NCBI GenBank assembly: GCA_013368445.1
Contig: JAACJO010000009.1
Span: 930,001-994,000, forward strand
DNA: 64,000 bases
Source of the DNA: Leucocoprinus leucothites
Taxonomy: Eukaryota; Basidiomycota; Agaricomycetes; Agaricales; Agaricaceae
Direction: 5' to 3'
Below the pieces are notes generated by a model. That model had not been told where the DNA came from, did no database searches, and saw only the letters and a list, made by a program, of their open reading frames with translations. How positions within the stretch are numbered: the stretch's first letter is position 1; each line of letters starts with the position of its first letter. Shown in pieces: positions 1 to 12,720 of this stretch. The position numbers and the translations under genes are program-made.

Positions 1-1754
1 TGGAGTTTACCGGTCGCCTCAAGGAACCCAACATTAGTCGACTACTCGCAATCGACGAGGTTTCACCTAGATCCCGGGGCACAATAGTGCACTAACCTCC
101 CTCTTGCACTGGCCATAAGTACTACGAGTGTACACAAAAACACGTTTTGCGATCCATGCGTAATCAATGGCCTAGGGCAAGCGTCTACCGGTCGGGAAGA
201 TCAGTCTTGTAACTTATTTTCCAAAAGCAGGAAATATCGGAAAAGATGGCTATGTTCACCGGTCTGAACTTCTTGTCCATGTGTTCGATGCTTCTTTAAC
301 CTCGTGGCATCCAACGATTAACAGTTCAGAACCATGGTGGAACCTATCTAAGTCGTGCTGTAGTACCTTGGTGGACTTTCAACTGCTGCTTTTATTCGTA
401 TCTGGGAGTTTGGCGCGGTCTCAATTCCATAAGCTGATTGCATCCCCCCATGGTTTGCCGATCACCGAAACCGTCGTGTTCACTATGTGGTAAACCTAGG
501 TCGCTAGATTGGTGAAAATAACCTTTAAAAGAAGCCTTACGACATACATACCTATAGGGTAATCGTAAATGGTACCATCGATGAGAGCCAGTCAGCCATT
601 ATAGCCAACTCTAGGTCGTATGACCTAGTGGAGGAGATTCATCGGTCTCACCACTTTCTGATATCCATATGCAAGGCACTGAGCGGCTCCGCATGCGGAG
701 TGCGATATTGAGCTCCCTACCAAGTTTTGACAACAGAAACTGCCGAGAAACTCTCGTAAATGTACAAAAGAAGTCGACAACATGAGTCTACCAATAGCAA
801 GCAGCTGTCACTTCCCCTCCACATAATTAGCTTATGTCCACTCAGGGTGGAAAATATATCCGAGGAAACATCTGCTGCTGCACGGGAACAATTCAGAATC
901 AAAATGACACTGAACGAGAGATTGCGAACCAAGAAAGGGGGTGGGCAGACATTGAATGCTAAATCTGCGGTAAATTGTCAGTTTCTCGACTGCGAGAGAA
1001 GGGGTGAGAAATGTATAGCAAGCACCCTGTGAAGCGGAGAAACCCCGAACCTCGGCTCTTTTAACCGCTTCTAATAGAGATTCGACAAATTGGGCAAGCC
1101 ATACATGCTCCATAATTATCTGTCGACGCAATAGCTGATGGTAATGTGAGTGGAACATGGCTGGGAGAACCTGGGAACTTAGGACCCCAGAACCCGTAAA
1201 CATAGAGAAGAAGTCGGCGCTAGATAATTCTGTGTGTTTTCAAAAACACCTCTTCCCTTCTTTGGAGTTTTTCGCTTACGCTTAGTGCGACTGATACCAT
1301 GATTACCATGGTTGAAGGTCGGACGAGATTTCTCTATCCTCCGTACCACCAGTCCAATTATCTCAAAATCTTGCACCCGTCGGATTACTGTCTGCATCGA
1401 ACGTACTTATTCTGCAAATATTTCGAATAACGAAGTGAAACCCAGAAAATTAGTTGGAAGGATTCACTAGTCTTTCTATGAGCACAATCTATGAGTAAGA
1501 GCTACTGACACCGTCCCGTTCGCCGAGCGCCTTGATTTGTTCCCGAGCATAGGTCAGGGTGCCTGGTCACCTCCTTCTTGGCTCCACCTGCTCGGAAATA
1601 TTCAAATTGTATATATTGCTTGCCGTAAATAGCTCTAGTCTTCGGGGTCACTTAGGTTTGCCCAGTTAGAAAAGGAGGATAAGGACTAGGCATTCGCCTA
1701 CCGAACGTCCTTCTCCCCATCCCACCGGCTGCTTAAGTTGATGGACAGGACTAC
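1..1754. other. No recognisable gene
   Basis: Only short overlapping open frames on both strands, none with a recognisable motif or a coherent splice pattern. No tRNA-like box or repeat array was seen. It may hold the upstream region of the membrane-protein gene that starts at 1755. Confidence 0.5.
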
Positions 1755-3135
1755 ATGCCTACGCCGACGGAATTTCTAGGTCCGCCCGCTTCGTTGTCGC
1801 CGGCGGTGGCCCACATTGTAGCCATCTGGACTGAGGTGCGCCATTTTCCTGAGACTTCTAACAGGCAACTGAAAGAGTATGTTCAACAATAGGTTTTGCT
1901 CTATGGTGCGGCTGTCTGTCACTATATTTGGTCTCTATTGACGAGCCGACCGTGGTAGGCATATATACATGCCTCTTTTTCGAGGCAGCATACATAATGT
2001 TGCGAAAGCGCAGGGAAAACATAAAGTCTGCTCGAGTAAGTGAAGCATGTTTTTCTGTGCATCTTAAGAGCTGATATGTTTTGATAGGTCTTCCTTATAA
2101 CGACTTTCCTTATGTATATCAACGCTACTGCGCACATCAGTATGCGAGATCCTCGAATGTGACAGGACATATTTGCTCACTGGTAAACAGTTGTCGGGCT
2201 CCATCGGTTGCTCCAGGCATTCGTTTGGCAAGTTGAACCGGCCGTATTTTATTTCATGGATTTCCGTCTTTGGGACATGCTTGCGCACAATGCAATGCTC
2301 TGTATTATGACTTGGCTGGGAGACGCTCTCGTGGTATGCTACTGTCTTCATGGAGTCTGCATGCGCTGATACCCTGAGCTAGATATACCGCTGCTGGGTG
2401 ATCTGGAACTATAACTACTGGGTCATTATTTTGCCTGTCATTCTTCTCGTCCTCGAGTTCTGTGAGCATAATTGGTCGTAACCTCTCCCCGACCTGTTCC
2501 TTAAAGTTTTCCAGCCGTCAATACCATGCTACTCATTTGGTTCACCCATTTGGGAATGGCTCCTGGCGAGGCCATCCTTTCATGGATGGGAACGATCTAC
2601 CCGCTCGTTTTCGCACAAAACGTAATAACAACGGGGCTCATCGCGTTCAAGATTTGGTCACAGCACCGCAGCTCTACGGCCAACGGCGCTATAGATGCAT
2701 CATCCCGATTGAGTCTTATACATGTCCTCCGAATCATCATCGAGAGTGCAGCCATCTATACCTTTCAACTCCTCGTCCTGTTAATTTTGTATCCAATGCA
2801 ACACAATGCCCAATTCATTCTTCAATCCGCTGTGATTCCGAGTATAGGTATGACGCATACACCCTTACTCCTGGAGCCTTGAGCTGAATCGATTCGTTGT
2901 CATAGGCATTGTTTTTGTTCTTATTGCCGTCCGTGTTCATCTAACCAAATCCACCACTTTCTTCAACGCCACCCCAGTCGGTGGTGTTCCAAGCTGGTTC
3001 GAAGATTCAAGTTCCGCTCGCAGTGCCCCAACTACGACGTTATCCAGCTCCGGAACGGCGCCGGTAGAGGGCGAGAAGTATGACGGAGACGTTGATCTTA
3101 TACCCTCTGCCGATAATTTATTACACAGAGTCTGA
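1755..3135 (+). CDS. Basidiomycete multi-pass membrane protein (about 335 aa)
   Basis: Model: join(1755..1835, 1893..1905, 1959..2035, 2088..2139, 2191..2333, 2383..2461, 2515..2847, 2906..3135); 1008 nt, 335 aa, with all phases matching. It has about seven hydrophobic segments: an early TEVLLYGIYTCLFF-type helix, LITTFLMYINATAH, then WLGDALVIYRCWVIW, IILPVILLVLEF, a PLVFAQNVITTGLIAFKIW helix, a RIIIESAAIYTFQLLVLLIL helix and SIGIVFVLIAVRV. The hydrophilic tail is Ser/Thr-rich. The IYRCWVIW and FAQN-TTGLIA-KIWSQHR signatures belong to a large, functionally uncharacterised family expanded in Agaricomycetes. Exon 2 is only 13 nt long and was accepted because it restores the frame into the first helix. 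The start at 1755 gives a short N-tail (MPTPTEFLG). Location in a membrane is inferred; the function is unknown. Open frames overlapping it on the minus strand are shadows. Confidence 0.8.
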
Positions 3136-3366
3136 AGACTTTTCTGGATCACATGTCGTTGTAGCACCATATACTTATTCAATATTAAACAATCAAACCA
3201 CATGACTTGGACATTTTCTCTCGTTCGGGGATGAGGGGTTCATTCATCCTGGCTTACTGTCGCTTGCTAGTGTGCCAAATAAAGTCTTAACTGATTTCGA
3301 CTTTGAGCATTGCGAAATCCATTTCCACGTGATCCATCAGCTCCTTGTTGTGTTTTGACTTCAACC

Positions 3367-3974
3367 ATGACCCAGCCTCCACACGACACCGAAGAAACTA
3401 CAAATGAGAAGCTCGACGCTCAAGACGCGTCTCCTACTGTGAAGGCCATCAAAGCATTAGAGTCTTATAGAAAGAAAGAACCTCTCAAAAGTATGTGTTA
3501 TGTATTTCAGAAGCTTCATACACTGACCACTTTGGCTTTTACCCTCTCCAGTTGTTGTTCGCTTTAAGGCTGTTGGAAATGCCCCAATCATGAAACAGAA
3601 TTTCTACAAGATCAATTCCACCAATCGATTTCAAGCGGTCATACAATTCTTGAGGAGAGAGCTTGGCTGGCAAGCTAGTGAACCTCTGGTACGTATTCAA
3701 TGATTCATTCAAGAGAATAGTCTGACGGATGTGGACGCTAGTTCACCTATATCAATCTCGCGTTCTCCCCTGCTCCCGATGATACGGTCTCGAATCTCTT
3801 CAAGGTGTGATTCTTATTTCATTCGGCTGGTCCGCTCAGGTTACTGATCATAATTCAGATGTTTGCAACGGATGGACATTTGATTGTGAATTATAGGTGC
3901 GTTTCTAGCCGTACGCAATGTACATGGCAGCCAATGAATCATTCAACGTCAGTACGACCGCTGCGTGGGGTTAG
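3367..3974 (+). CDS. ATG12: Autophagy ubiquitin-like protein Atg12
   Basis: Model: join(3367..3490, 3552..3688, 3742..3804, 3859..3896, 3953..3974); 127 aa. The C-terminal half is the Atg12 ubiquitin fold: KIVVRFKAVGNAPIMKQN, FYKI, RFQAVIQFLRRELGW, LFTYINLAFSPAPDD, then FATDGHLIVNYSTTAAWG. The protein ends in an exposed glycine, as required for activation by Atg7 (E1) and Atg10 (E2) and isopeptide linkage to Atg5; the Atg12-Atg5 conjugate then promotes Atg8 lipidation on the growing autophagosome. The first 40 or so residues are a hydrophilic variable tail. The four introns are 50-61 nt with good GT and AG ends, and the last exon is 22 nt. It is followed by a gene-poor interval and the tRNA genes. 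Identification is firm; only the exact start Met is inferred. Confidence 0.93.
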
Positions 3975-4632
3975 TCTTGAGGACAACATCCAGGATACAG
4001 GCCATGCATTTGTACTAGTATAATGTGAGTTACTTTTGCTATCATTCCCGTTCTCTCCCCTTCTTATAACCAACACGGTTTAGGAGACAGGCATTCCCCC
4101 ATTGCGCATACTCTAATTACCAGACTATCCCAAGGCGACATCTAATGCAGCGAGAATATTGATGCAGTCAATGCAGCTGTACTGTTCTCTAATATACGGT
4201 CACTTTGATTACGTCTTCTCGACCCGAAGTGGCATGTCAAATCATCTACGGTGTTCAAGGACAATCAAGAGCAAAACGAGTACCTATGCTGCCGCCCATT
4301 CCACCACACCTTCTCAAATCGACCCCTCCCGTCTTACTCCACACATGACCAGTTGACCTGTTGATCAGCGGCGATCTGTGCTAGTAAATAAGGACGCGTC
4401 AGATGCTTCGCCGAGCTTTACTCGTCAAATGACCCGGATTCGAAGATAGCGTACCCGTCTAGCCTCAGCACATTTAACCATGCAACTATTCAATTTTTCT
4501 CCTTCGTCACTCAGGGTACTCAACTGAACAGAGCTCAGGGCTTATGCCCTCGATCGACTCGCAATATCCGGAGGACTCTGGGGTTTCTTATGACTGGCCG
4601 TCGGGGTTGCCGCCCAAGGTTGTTGATTCCAT
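3975..4632. other. Intergenic, ATG12 3' side
   Basis: One 65-codon frame at 4159-4356 has no recognisable motif and no supporting splice structure. I see no other gene here. Confidence 0.4.
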
Positions 4633-4724
4633 GCCTGCCTAGCTCAATTGGTCAGAGCGTCAGACTTTTACGCATATTACGAGTAGGTATCTGAAGGCTG
4701 GGGGTTCGAGACCCTCGGTGGGCT
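4633..4724 (+). tRNA. tRNA-Lys(UUU) with intron
   Basis: It folds as a cloverleaf. The acceptor strand GCCTGCC pairs with GGTGGGC; A box TAGCTCAATTGG; anticodon stem TCAGA/TCTGA; loop CTTTTA then A, giving anticodon TTT; T arm with GGTTCGAGACC. An intron of about 18 nt (4674-4691) lies one base 3' of the anticodon, the canonical nuclear position cut by the tRNA splicing endonuclease. A run of T (4724-4729) directly downstream is the Pol III terminator. Confidence 0.93.
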
Positions 4725-4730
4725 TTTTTC
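4725..4730 (+). terminator. Pol III T-run terminator of tRNA-Lys
   Basis: A run of six T residues follows the discriminator base of the tRNA directly, which is the standard RNA polymerase III stop. Confidence 0.7.
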
Positions 4731-5003
4731 AATCATAATCATGGTCTCGATCAAAGGACGGAATCAATGAAGACCAATACCCTAAGGAGCTCTTAAGGCT
4801 TCCTGCTCCGGGCTCATTGTTAATGAGATGGATCAACATTATCGTGGATTTGGACTTATGTCTCTGCGTACAGGCTCAGGGCTGGGTGATGTTCTACTTA
4901 TAAATTCAGATAAGACACGATTTTCCAATATCCATTGCATCCTCATGACTTGTCAAGGCATCATTTTGGTGATATGTATATCAAGCGGCTATAATTCAGT
5001 AGG

Positions 5004-5075
5004 TCTCTGTTAGTATATCGGTTAGTACACGCGCCTGTCACGCGCGAAAGCGGGGTTCGACTCCCCGACAGAGAG
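5004..5075 (+). tRNA. tRNA-Asp(GUC)
   Basis: A 72-nt cloverleaf without an intron. Acceptor TCTCTGT pairs with ACAGAGA; the D arm contains TAGTATATCGGTTAGTA; anticodon stem CGCGC/GCGCG with loop CTGTCAC gives anticodon GTC (Asp); T arm CGGGGTTCGACTCCCCG is perfectly paired. A T-run at 5076-5080 is the Pol III stop. It is 279 bp downstream of tRNA-Lys on the same strand. Confidence 0.95.
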
Positions 5076-5377
5076 TTTTTGTTTTGGACAATCTAGGTGT
5101 GTTGTTACCTTTTCCTTGGCCTTGGTGGGTGACTTCAAAAACCTGCTTTAAACTTGAGATATGTTATCTTGCTCAAGAGCTCAGATGTATATATCTTGTC
5201 CCTGAATACGGGCATGGCACCGACACTATAGAATTGACCCTCCCAGTGAGAGCCGTGGGTTATGGGAGAGACAGAGGTCTTCCTATCACCTACCCTCCCA
5301 TGCTGACAATTAAATCAAGGATACGAGTATGTCCGAGCCAACGTCCCGCACCCTCTTACCTTTTCTAGGTCACTCAT

Positions 5378-5762
5378 TTATATAAAGATCTTCGGTTGAG
5401 CCTGTAGGTCTGCGAATTCGGAACTCAGGGCCACCATCGACCCTTTAGCCACTATGTTCTTCTCTTCCGGCGGAGGAGCCGACAGGATTCTTGTGGCTTG
5501 AGCAGTGACCTCAAGCCCTTGATGCAACAACGCCATGGTTCCCATATTCCGCCTGCCAAGCGAAGGATTAGAGTGCATCGAGGCTTCCGAGTCCATGTCC
5601 AGAGAAGTCCCTACGAATAATCACTGATCAGAACACCTCGCATGCGGATGCTAGAAGAATGCTTATCATCAAGGCAAAAATTCCCTTCGTATGACTGGTC
5701 TTCCGAGGTGGCTGGTCGATATCAGCGGAGGATTCGGAGACTGCGGCTGCAAAAAGCTCCAT
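5378..5762 (-). CDS. Possible small gene, two putative coding pieces
   Basis: On the minus strand, an ATG at 5762 opens a 44-codon frame (MELFAAAVSESS...) ending in a hydrophobic stretch (GIFALMISILLASAC). A second frame from an ATG at 5596 runs 72 codons to 5378 (MDSEASMHSNPSLG ... PPPEEKN ... ADLQAQPKIFI). Both have protein-like composition, but I found no intron joining them in frame: the only GT-AG pair between them is about 26 nt. Either it is a gene I could not splice, or a decayed one. Not recognised as any family. Confidence 0.25.
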
Positions 5763-7960
5763 AGATAAGCAGGGTATTCCCTCGGGAGTGTGTATCTTAC
5801 TCAGCACGTATTATTTGAGCAGTAATACTGTAATATCCAACGTAAAAATTTCGAGTACTATACCATCTCAGCAGGGGACTCAAAACTAAAACCATTTGAT
5901 CGTGATGCAATGTATGACGCCAGTGCTCAGGTTTTAAAGTGTCAATAATAACCGTGAACCAATGACTGGTATTTTTCCAGAGATGTGTGGAGTAAAGCGG
6001 GACTCGAGTAATCAGGTCCCTAGTTCAAAGCTTGGGTTAGGGGAACTCAGGGAGTAGGTACTGGGTAGCAGGGGTTACCTTGCAACCATGCGTTACTAGC
6101 TAAGTTCAGGACCCGAGATGTCTAAATCCCATCGCGTCAGTTTGACCTGTACAGACTCGTGTTCAGTTGTGTTCGTTCAGCCGATCGCCCGATGGTCTCC
6201 TGCGGCTTGCGGGACTGCAGTGTGTTGTCGTCAGTTACGGATGATCTGTTGATGCGATCAAAAACCGAGACTAAGTTAGCCCCGACTTGCGACACTGTGA
6301 GCCGTGGCTCTGTCCTAGGCACGGCCGTTGTATTACCCCACAGTGAAAGTGCCGGCGGAAATACGCAAACGCTCGTTAATTGAGTAGTGCGCGCTAGACT
6401 GGGGAGGCTGGGAAAGGTAGGACTGGCATAACCGAGCCCAGTTGCAGGCCAATCACATCTTGCGCCAAAATCCCGCGAACCAGTAAGCACTATAAATTCC
6501 GGGTTTCTGATCTTCCCTCAGACTCCCTTTCGGAATAGCTCAATATAGTCTCTATGTGCCAAACAGATGGCGCGCAGTGTGTACGCCTGGCGTTGAAGCT
6601 AATGTTTAAATGGGTGCAATGATGGCGGCGTGACATTGGGAAAGTTCTACACCTATACCATGAGCCGTTGAGTGCCTCGTGAGAGGATCATAACCAAGGA
6701 TGTCTTTTCTGAGTCCTCTTTCAAGTTTCAGCCTCTGCTTGACATTTGCACTGAAAGGTTCGACTAGAAACTAAAATACAAATCCAAGTTTACAGATCGG
6801 AGTTTTGCGAGATTGCATATCCGCATATTTATTACTCACGATATGCCCGGAACAGTCTGTCCCAGGACTGTAGAGTATTCAAGATTATTCGTGTTCCATG
6901 TCTGACGATATGATTGTTACGGTAGTCAGGGTGTATGTGCGAGTTCCCCAGGCACGCTAGGAATAGTGAAGGTTTTGTGACGCAGGTCAAGGGTGACCGA
7001 CTTCATATCAGCCAAAGTCTGGCAAGGATCCCAAGCAACCTCAGCGACGACAATGGGAACATTATGGTGAGCGTATTGGTGATTATACTAGAGCCCTCTC
7101 AATGCTTTGCCTCGGGTAGTTCCGATGTTGCATCCGTGTCTTCCCACGACTCTTGACCCGAATGCGTGACATTTCCGTCAGTCCTTAGACCAAACACGTA
7201 ACCTTGAATGCCATAAGCTATGTACTAGGATCTGGATATCGGCAACATCCAGTGCCACCAAATGGTCAACGGCTCAACAGCTCGCTCAGCTCGCTGGAGA
7301 GAATCGCTGGCATTGGTTGAGAATTTCTGGTCACCTGGACTATTGGAATAAAGGCGAGGTGAGGGAATTTTCGGAGAATGATATATTAGGTTCCACCATC
7401 CTGACCTCATGCCATGTCACGATTTAAGGTGTGGGCAATTAAGAAAACCGCGAAGGGAAGGAGGAAACCAGGACTCGGGATGACCCAAGTTCGGCGGTTG
7501 CGCTTATCGCATCATGTACTAGGGCCGGGCACCCTTATTTCGCGTGGCTTAGGAGCTCGGGCTCAACTTCGGAAGGGAGCACAATTTGCGCGTTTCACTA
7601 ATGTTAGAGTCCAGCCCTCAACATACGAGGTGAAAATTCAGCGAGAACATAAACTGTCATTATATCTAAAGACCCATGGACTAGATCAAATGCTACAAAA
7701 TCACTCTATCATGATACAATATTAGTCTCCGAGACGTGAATAGGATGAAGAGAAATGAAACCGCAATGCAATGATGAGGCAAGATATATGCGATATGCGA
7801 ATGTAAACAGCACGAAAGCAAGATGAATATGCAACAAATGCAATAGAGGCATGACACGAGCGTTTACCAAGCCAGTAGGAAGGACGCCCGTTCTGCAAAG
7901 TCCCGAGATAGAAAAGAAAAGTCTAGTTGTTGGCGAGGTGGGGTACGAACGGATAGTTTC
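5763..7960. other. Gene-poor interval
   Basis: Short random-looking frames on both strands; the longest is 117 codons at 6137-6490 (minus) and another is 103 codons at 7414-7725 (plus, rich in Arg/Lys). None shows a family motif or splice pattern. Confidence 0.4.
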
Positions 7961-8509
7961 CTAGTTCGCTTTTGGTTTCTGGCAGGAAGTACTTTGATCA
8001 ACAGCCATCCGTGAAATTGCACAATTCAAACTCACTCTGGTCTTCATAGTAAGAGGAGACGAAGATTCAGCGGTAGCCTGATATTGAAACAGCTCAGAAT
8101 CACCCGCCACGTTGAGGATTAACAGAAAGTCTAACCTGTTGCCTCTGCTCCTCAAGCATCCGCAACCGTGCAGCATCTTTCATCTCCCTGAGGCGCCTCT
8201 CTTGCTCCTCTTGCTGCCTTTGCTTAGCTACAGCAAGATTTTTACTTAGAGCAACTTCGAGCTAGCAATAAAAATTGTTAGCGCGCCTGATCAACCAAGT
8301 GTCGGGACCGGCCGAGTTCGTACCTTGGCTTCGCTCTGCGCAGGGTATTGAGCAAACGATGACGGGTGCAATGATACACCGTGCACGCTCGTGGCAGATG
8401 ACAAAGAGTGGAGAGACTGAGAAACGCTGGGAAAGGCTACGAGACTCGAAGGAATTCTGGACTTTGAAGACTGAGAGGTAGCAGGAGCGGCGGTGGTGGC
8501 ACTAGGCAT
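7961..8509 (-). CDS. Small coiled-coil hypothetical protein (123 aa)
   Basis: Model: complement(join(7961..7978, 8036..8077, 8136..8261, 8324..8509)); 372 nt, 123 aa, all exons in phase 0. Residues 1-62 are Ser/Ala/Pro-rich and probably disordered (MPSATTAAPATSQSSKS...). Residues 63-104 form a strongly charged helix (AVAKQRQQEEQERRLREMKD, then AARLRMLEEQRQQ), a probable coiled coil. The tail ends in KPKAN. Three introns of 57-62 nt with clean GT-AG ends support a real gene. I do not recognise the family. A helix rich in Arg, Glu and Gln of this sort is common in RNA-binding or scaffold proteins, but nothing here allows a function. Confidence 0.6.
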
Positions 8510-11500
8510 TTTGGCAATGTCAACGAAAAAAAGGTGAAATCTAAGCTCTATAATGACCAGTACGAGTGGAGATGCAGGCTGAAGACTGAGGTGAGGAACG
8601 GGACTTGGACGGGACGAGGAGCGCGATTTATAGTGCCCATAAGTGCCCACATGCATGCGTGACTGAAAATCTCACGAGCGGCGATAGATCTTGTCGCGAC
8701 AAGGTGTCTAACGGGAAGGGGAAACTGGATGCAACGATCCAGGACGGCACACTGGCCAGATCTCTTTGAGATCACGTCCTAACCAAGATAGCAACATATG
8801 CCATCACAAATCATAACCTTGGTAAAAATTCACACATTTCCCGCTCTATTATAAATGTCAACTCGTCTCCCATATCTGGGCTGATAGGTGAGGCATATCT
8901 AGCTTTCGCCTTCATATCTGCTATCTCTCCCCAATATGAACATGATATGAGGAAAATCAGGGGCCATTTTAGATACCGTCGTGCCAACTGCCTTCTATGT
9001 ATCTCGTTTACTCGTGGGCAACCTTCCTATGCAAGGTCTCCAGAGATTTCGGGGTACTCATTACAGTGCCATCCAACCGGGTAGTCAACCAGGCTGACCC
9101 TGCATCACTTTTGCTCGGAACTTTTCACCATCATCCCTCCATAGGATTCCTGGGAGTTCCAGCACTGGTGGCTGACACTTACCACCATAGTTTCTCCGAT
9201 TTCTTTCTCTCCGTGAGGGATTATTCACGTCGCTGGGAATGGGCCTCAGGCTGCACTGGTGCTCCCTAATGAAGCTGCTGGAATATTGCATTTGCCACCG
9301 AAGAGACTATAATAGGCACTTTCACGACTTATTACCATTGACGGCAGCAGTGGTAGTCCATACTCGTTTCCTTCTTCAGAACCGATGAAGCGTTGGCATC
9401 GTTAGGAACATTCAAGTTATAGCGCTTTGTCAACCTCCGTGAGTCGGCAATTATGTGTATTTCTACGATACTCGGTATATTCCGCTGTAGTGATGACACG
9501 AGGTGAAGTTTAGTACTCTCTTTTCAATTGTACGGCGCTCCGCGCCTGGGCGAAACACCTACTCCTTATAGTCAGTGTTTTCAAAGCATAAGCTAGTCGT
9601 CTGACACTTGTGTGCTGCTTAGAAACACCAATGTGTTTCGCACATGCACCAGTCCCTTCTGCGTTTCGTCTAATCCAAAGTATCTTGAGAACGCAAAGTC
9701 TTTTGTGGTTATCGTCTGGCAGATTCTCCCAGAGGGCCTGCACGTGTTGACCTCAGATTGAGTTTTGACTCTTACCAATTCCTGCCGGCAGTCAAGATCA
9801 ATACCGGCTCCCACAGCCTGCTCTTCCGCCTTCTTGCACAATTTGGGCTGTCTTCTGCGTTCTGTCTCCGAATGCCTGACTTCAAATCCCTGCGCAGAGT
9901 CGTAGTTACATCAGAGGCTCGTCATGGGAATCTCTTCTGTATCAATGACTCACAAGTTGAATTAAAGCTGCGCTCATGTATTGTGACAGGAGTCGCTGGA
10001 TGAGCCGTATGGGTGCGGCCATGCTCATTTGGTGAAGCAAAACTGTGGAAGACTCACGAGCAATGGTGCTCATCAGCATGGGCTTTGTATTGGCATCGCG
10101 TGTACTGCTACTTCATATCCTTCCTAGCAAGGAGAAGTCAATGAACTTCAGTTCATATCTGATCAGATTTACTTACTGAAGTCTACCCTGACCCTCGCCT
10201 TCGCTCACCCGATTTTTGGGACACCTCAGCGACCGCCCGGGTAACCCCTTGTGCGCTTCCTCTGGTATTGAGTCAGTTTTGGAACTGTCTAGCTGATCAA
10301 AGTCCTCTCGTTCTCTGATCTGATCTTCTGGAAGACGAGGTTGATAGGGCGAAGGCACCCTCGATTGTAGCACTGCTACTCCGACATTGATCGATTCGAT
10401 AGAAGTATGCACACTCCGCCAGGATCTCAGGTCTGCCAAATCGCACACAACGACCTTTACAGGATATGACCTGCCATTTCCCAGTTTGAAGTTGACGTTT
10501 AGGCACTTTAAAGGAAATACTTCCGACTTCAGACCATTGACGTGTTGCGTTAGGTCGCAGTAATTACCGCCACGCGCTTTGGAGAAGCCATTAATTTCCC
10601 CCGATACAACTTGGATGTCATTCATTGTGTTCATTAATTTCTCTCCGTGTATCGACTCAGGCAAGCCCTCGGCCCAAAGGTGCATAGCCTCAGTGTTATT
10701 GCCCACTCATATGGCATTAAACCTCTGTAGAGGTGATTAGATTGGTTTTTCTCCAGCCATAAGGGAATTGCCCAATCTATTATTTGGTTGCATCTCAAAA
10801 AGCTTGACCCACGCCCTACCAACAGCAAGCGATCGCTCATCAAGATACCCAAGAGTGGGCCATCTACCTCCCGGGCTCGGAGATCTACGAGAGTACTCCA
10901 TTCAACGAGGGTCGATATGTTGATATGAGACTGCGCAAATATGTAATTCTCCGAGGCAGTGTGTCCAACTGAATAGGTCGTTAGCTGAACTACTGGCTGG
11001 CGACTCCAATCTTCCCTCCACGATTATGCTAGCTGAAACTTGAAGATTCAATGTTGCCTCAGGAGCAGCTGATATGCATTCCTTGCTCCAATAATCGAAC
11101 ACCTGTAGGTCCCTAACAGTGGTGTGGATCGTCAGAAATGTAGTATTGGACTCTGTTAATAGGATTCAACGACTTCACTTATTCTCAGTCGAGTTAAAGT
11201 TGAGTTATGTCGAGGCCTCTGCTCAGAACATGAATAACAGGATATGAGGCTAAGTCCCAAGGGGGCTTTTGATGCCTCCTCCGCCGTCCAGAGGCAGAAG
11301 GAAGAGCTCCAAGGTCCACAGGGTGTTCTTTCCTATCTCCTTGCACGCGTTGTGCACTGGTCCCAGCTATCGCTTAAGCCATTGAAAACCAGCTGTTTAC
11401 CGTTATGGCTCCAGACACTACATAACGCGCTGGATGCACATGATTGAGCCGCACACGCTGATCGCCGAATATTTCCCGTATTGTACCTGCTAGGGCCGAA

Positions 11501-12720
11501 TGTGCTTAAGACATAGATCAGTGGTGTCAAATCATAGGACCTTGTCGCAATAATGTGTCCGAATGATTGCTTTCTTAGCTCCATGGTGTCGGTGAATTCA
11601 TGACCAACTGGAGTAAACAAAACTCGGAACAAGCCGTGATTATCAACCCCGATTCCTTCAAGACCTCGACAAGAATCAGTAAGAGAAGATTTTGCGTCTG
11701 ACTCTGATGGTTGGGATGGACGAAGTGTTAGGAATATACCAAAGTAGCTACAGGTAAGCAATCCTGATAGACGGAATATGATAGCACCAACATGAAGCCG
11801 CGGAGAACAATGGTTCTTCCTGGCTAAAGCGCTTTCCCACAGTAAGTAGAGGACAGGACTGTTCAATTGAATTTTTGAATTCGAGCCGCGATAGTCCCAT
11901 TTGAAATATCTCAAGATATAGATATGCAACGAACGTTTTGGTGTAGGTGTAAATTCTAGCTCAAGCTCTCGAATAGTCACTGGCCATCACTCGCGTTCCC
12001 TCATAGCAATCCCAATCATCCTGTGATAGTTTCTTCGTGGTGTTTTTTTTGATCCCGCCACTATGGATACCTTCTATGGACCACTGGCCCGTAGAATCCT
12101 TTATTCCGAATTGAAGAGGTAGAAAGAGGGGGATATCTAAGCAGATAGATAGAAGCTTTTCACCTCCTTCTCATCTCGCTGACAAGCTATTTTTAGCTCA
12201 AATATCTTGTCCCCTAGAAAGCGCTGGCTTCGCCTTCGACAGTTTTTGAACTCAGCATGGAAAACGGGGAAGAAAACGACTGACAGGTAATAAAAACACC
12301 ACGCGAGGCAAGCTGTCATTGTTGTCAACCATTCAGAGATATTCCAAGTCCTCAACCATACTTGGCTTCCTGGGCACTTCACGTCTTTGATTTAGGGCTG
12401 TCGATGTGCTACCGGCGAGATCCATTCCCTGATGACAGAGTCTCAAACTTGACATGACCATATCCGAGAATCGGCCAATTGAAGACTTATTTAGGTAATC
12501 TACATCCTGATATTTTATTCTTTTTAGAAACAATCATGGCACTTTCCTAAACTCTCATTCTGAAGTCACAGAAGCTGGTGAGGCGAATGGGGAATCGGGA
12601 TTAAAACGTCACCATCTTCTCCGCAAAGCACGATCCTACGACACCCAAGACACCGAGGAACCCACTCCAACAGCCACTGAACTTTTTATTTAGTTGTGCA
12701 GCAGGATTGGTCTCCAGACC
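8510..12720. other. Long gene-poor interval
   Basis: Many short frames and no recognisable domain. The two longest minus-strand frames are 10173-10706 (listed separately) and 11333-11980, which has no ATG near its 5' end. The last 150 bp before 12721 are the presumed 3' UTR of GRS1. Confidence 0.35.
10173..10685 (-). CDS. Doubtful open frame, about 170 codons
   Basis: An uninterrupted minus-strand frame from an ATG at 10685 (MHLWAEGLPESIHGEKLMN...). Composition is mildly protein-like (VNFKLGNGRSYPVKVVVCDL), followed by a charged Glu/Asp/Arg stretch near the C-terminus. No family recognised. A second frame upstream (10634-10852, minus) could be a 5' exon, but I found no convincing joint. It may be a decayed gene or chance. 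Confidence 0.2.
   Translation of the reverse strand: MHLWAEGLPESIHGEKLMNTMNDIQVVSGEINGFSKARGGNYCDLTQHVNGLKSEVFPLKCLNVNFKLGNGRSYPVKVVVCDLADLRSWRSVHTSIESINVGVAVLQSRVPSPYQPRLPEDQIREREDFDQLDSSKTDSIPEEAHKGLPGRSLRCPKNRVSEGEGQGRLQ

Noticed and set aside
11333..11980. 215-codon minus-strand open frame
   Set aside because: It opens with GTG, lacks an ATG near the start, shows no motif, and has no splice context; probably chance.
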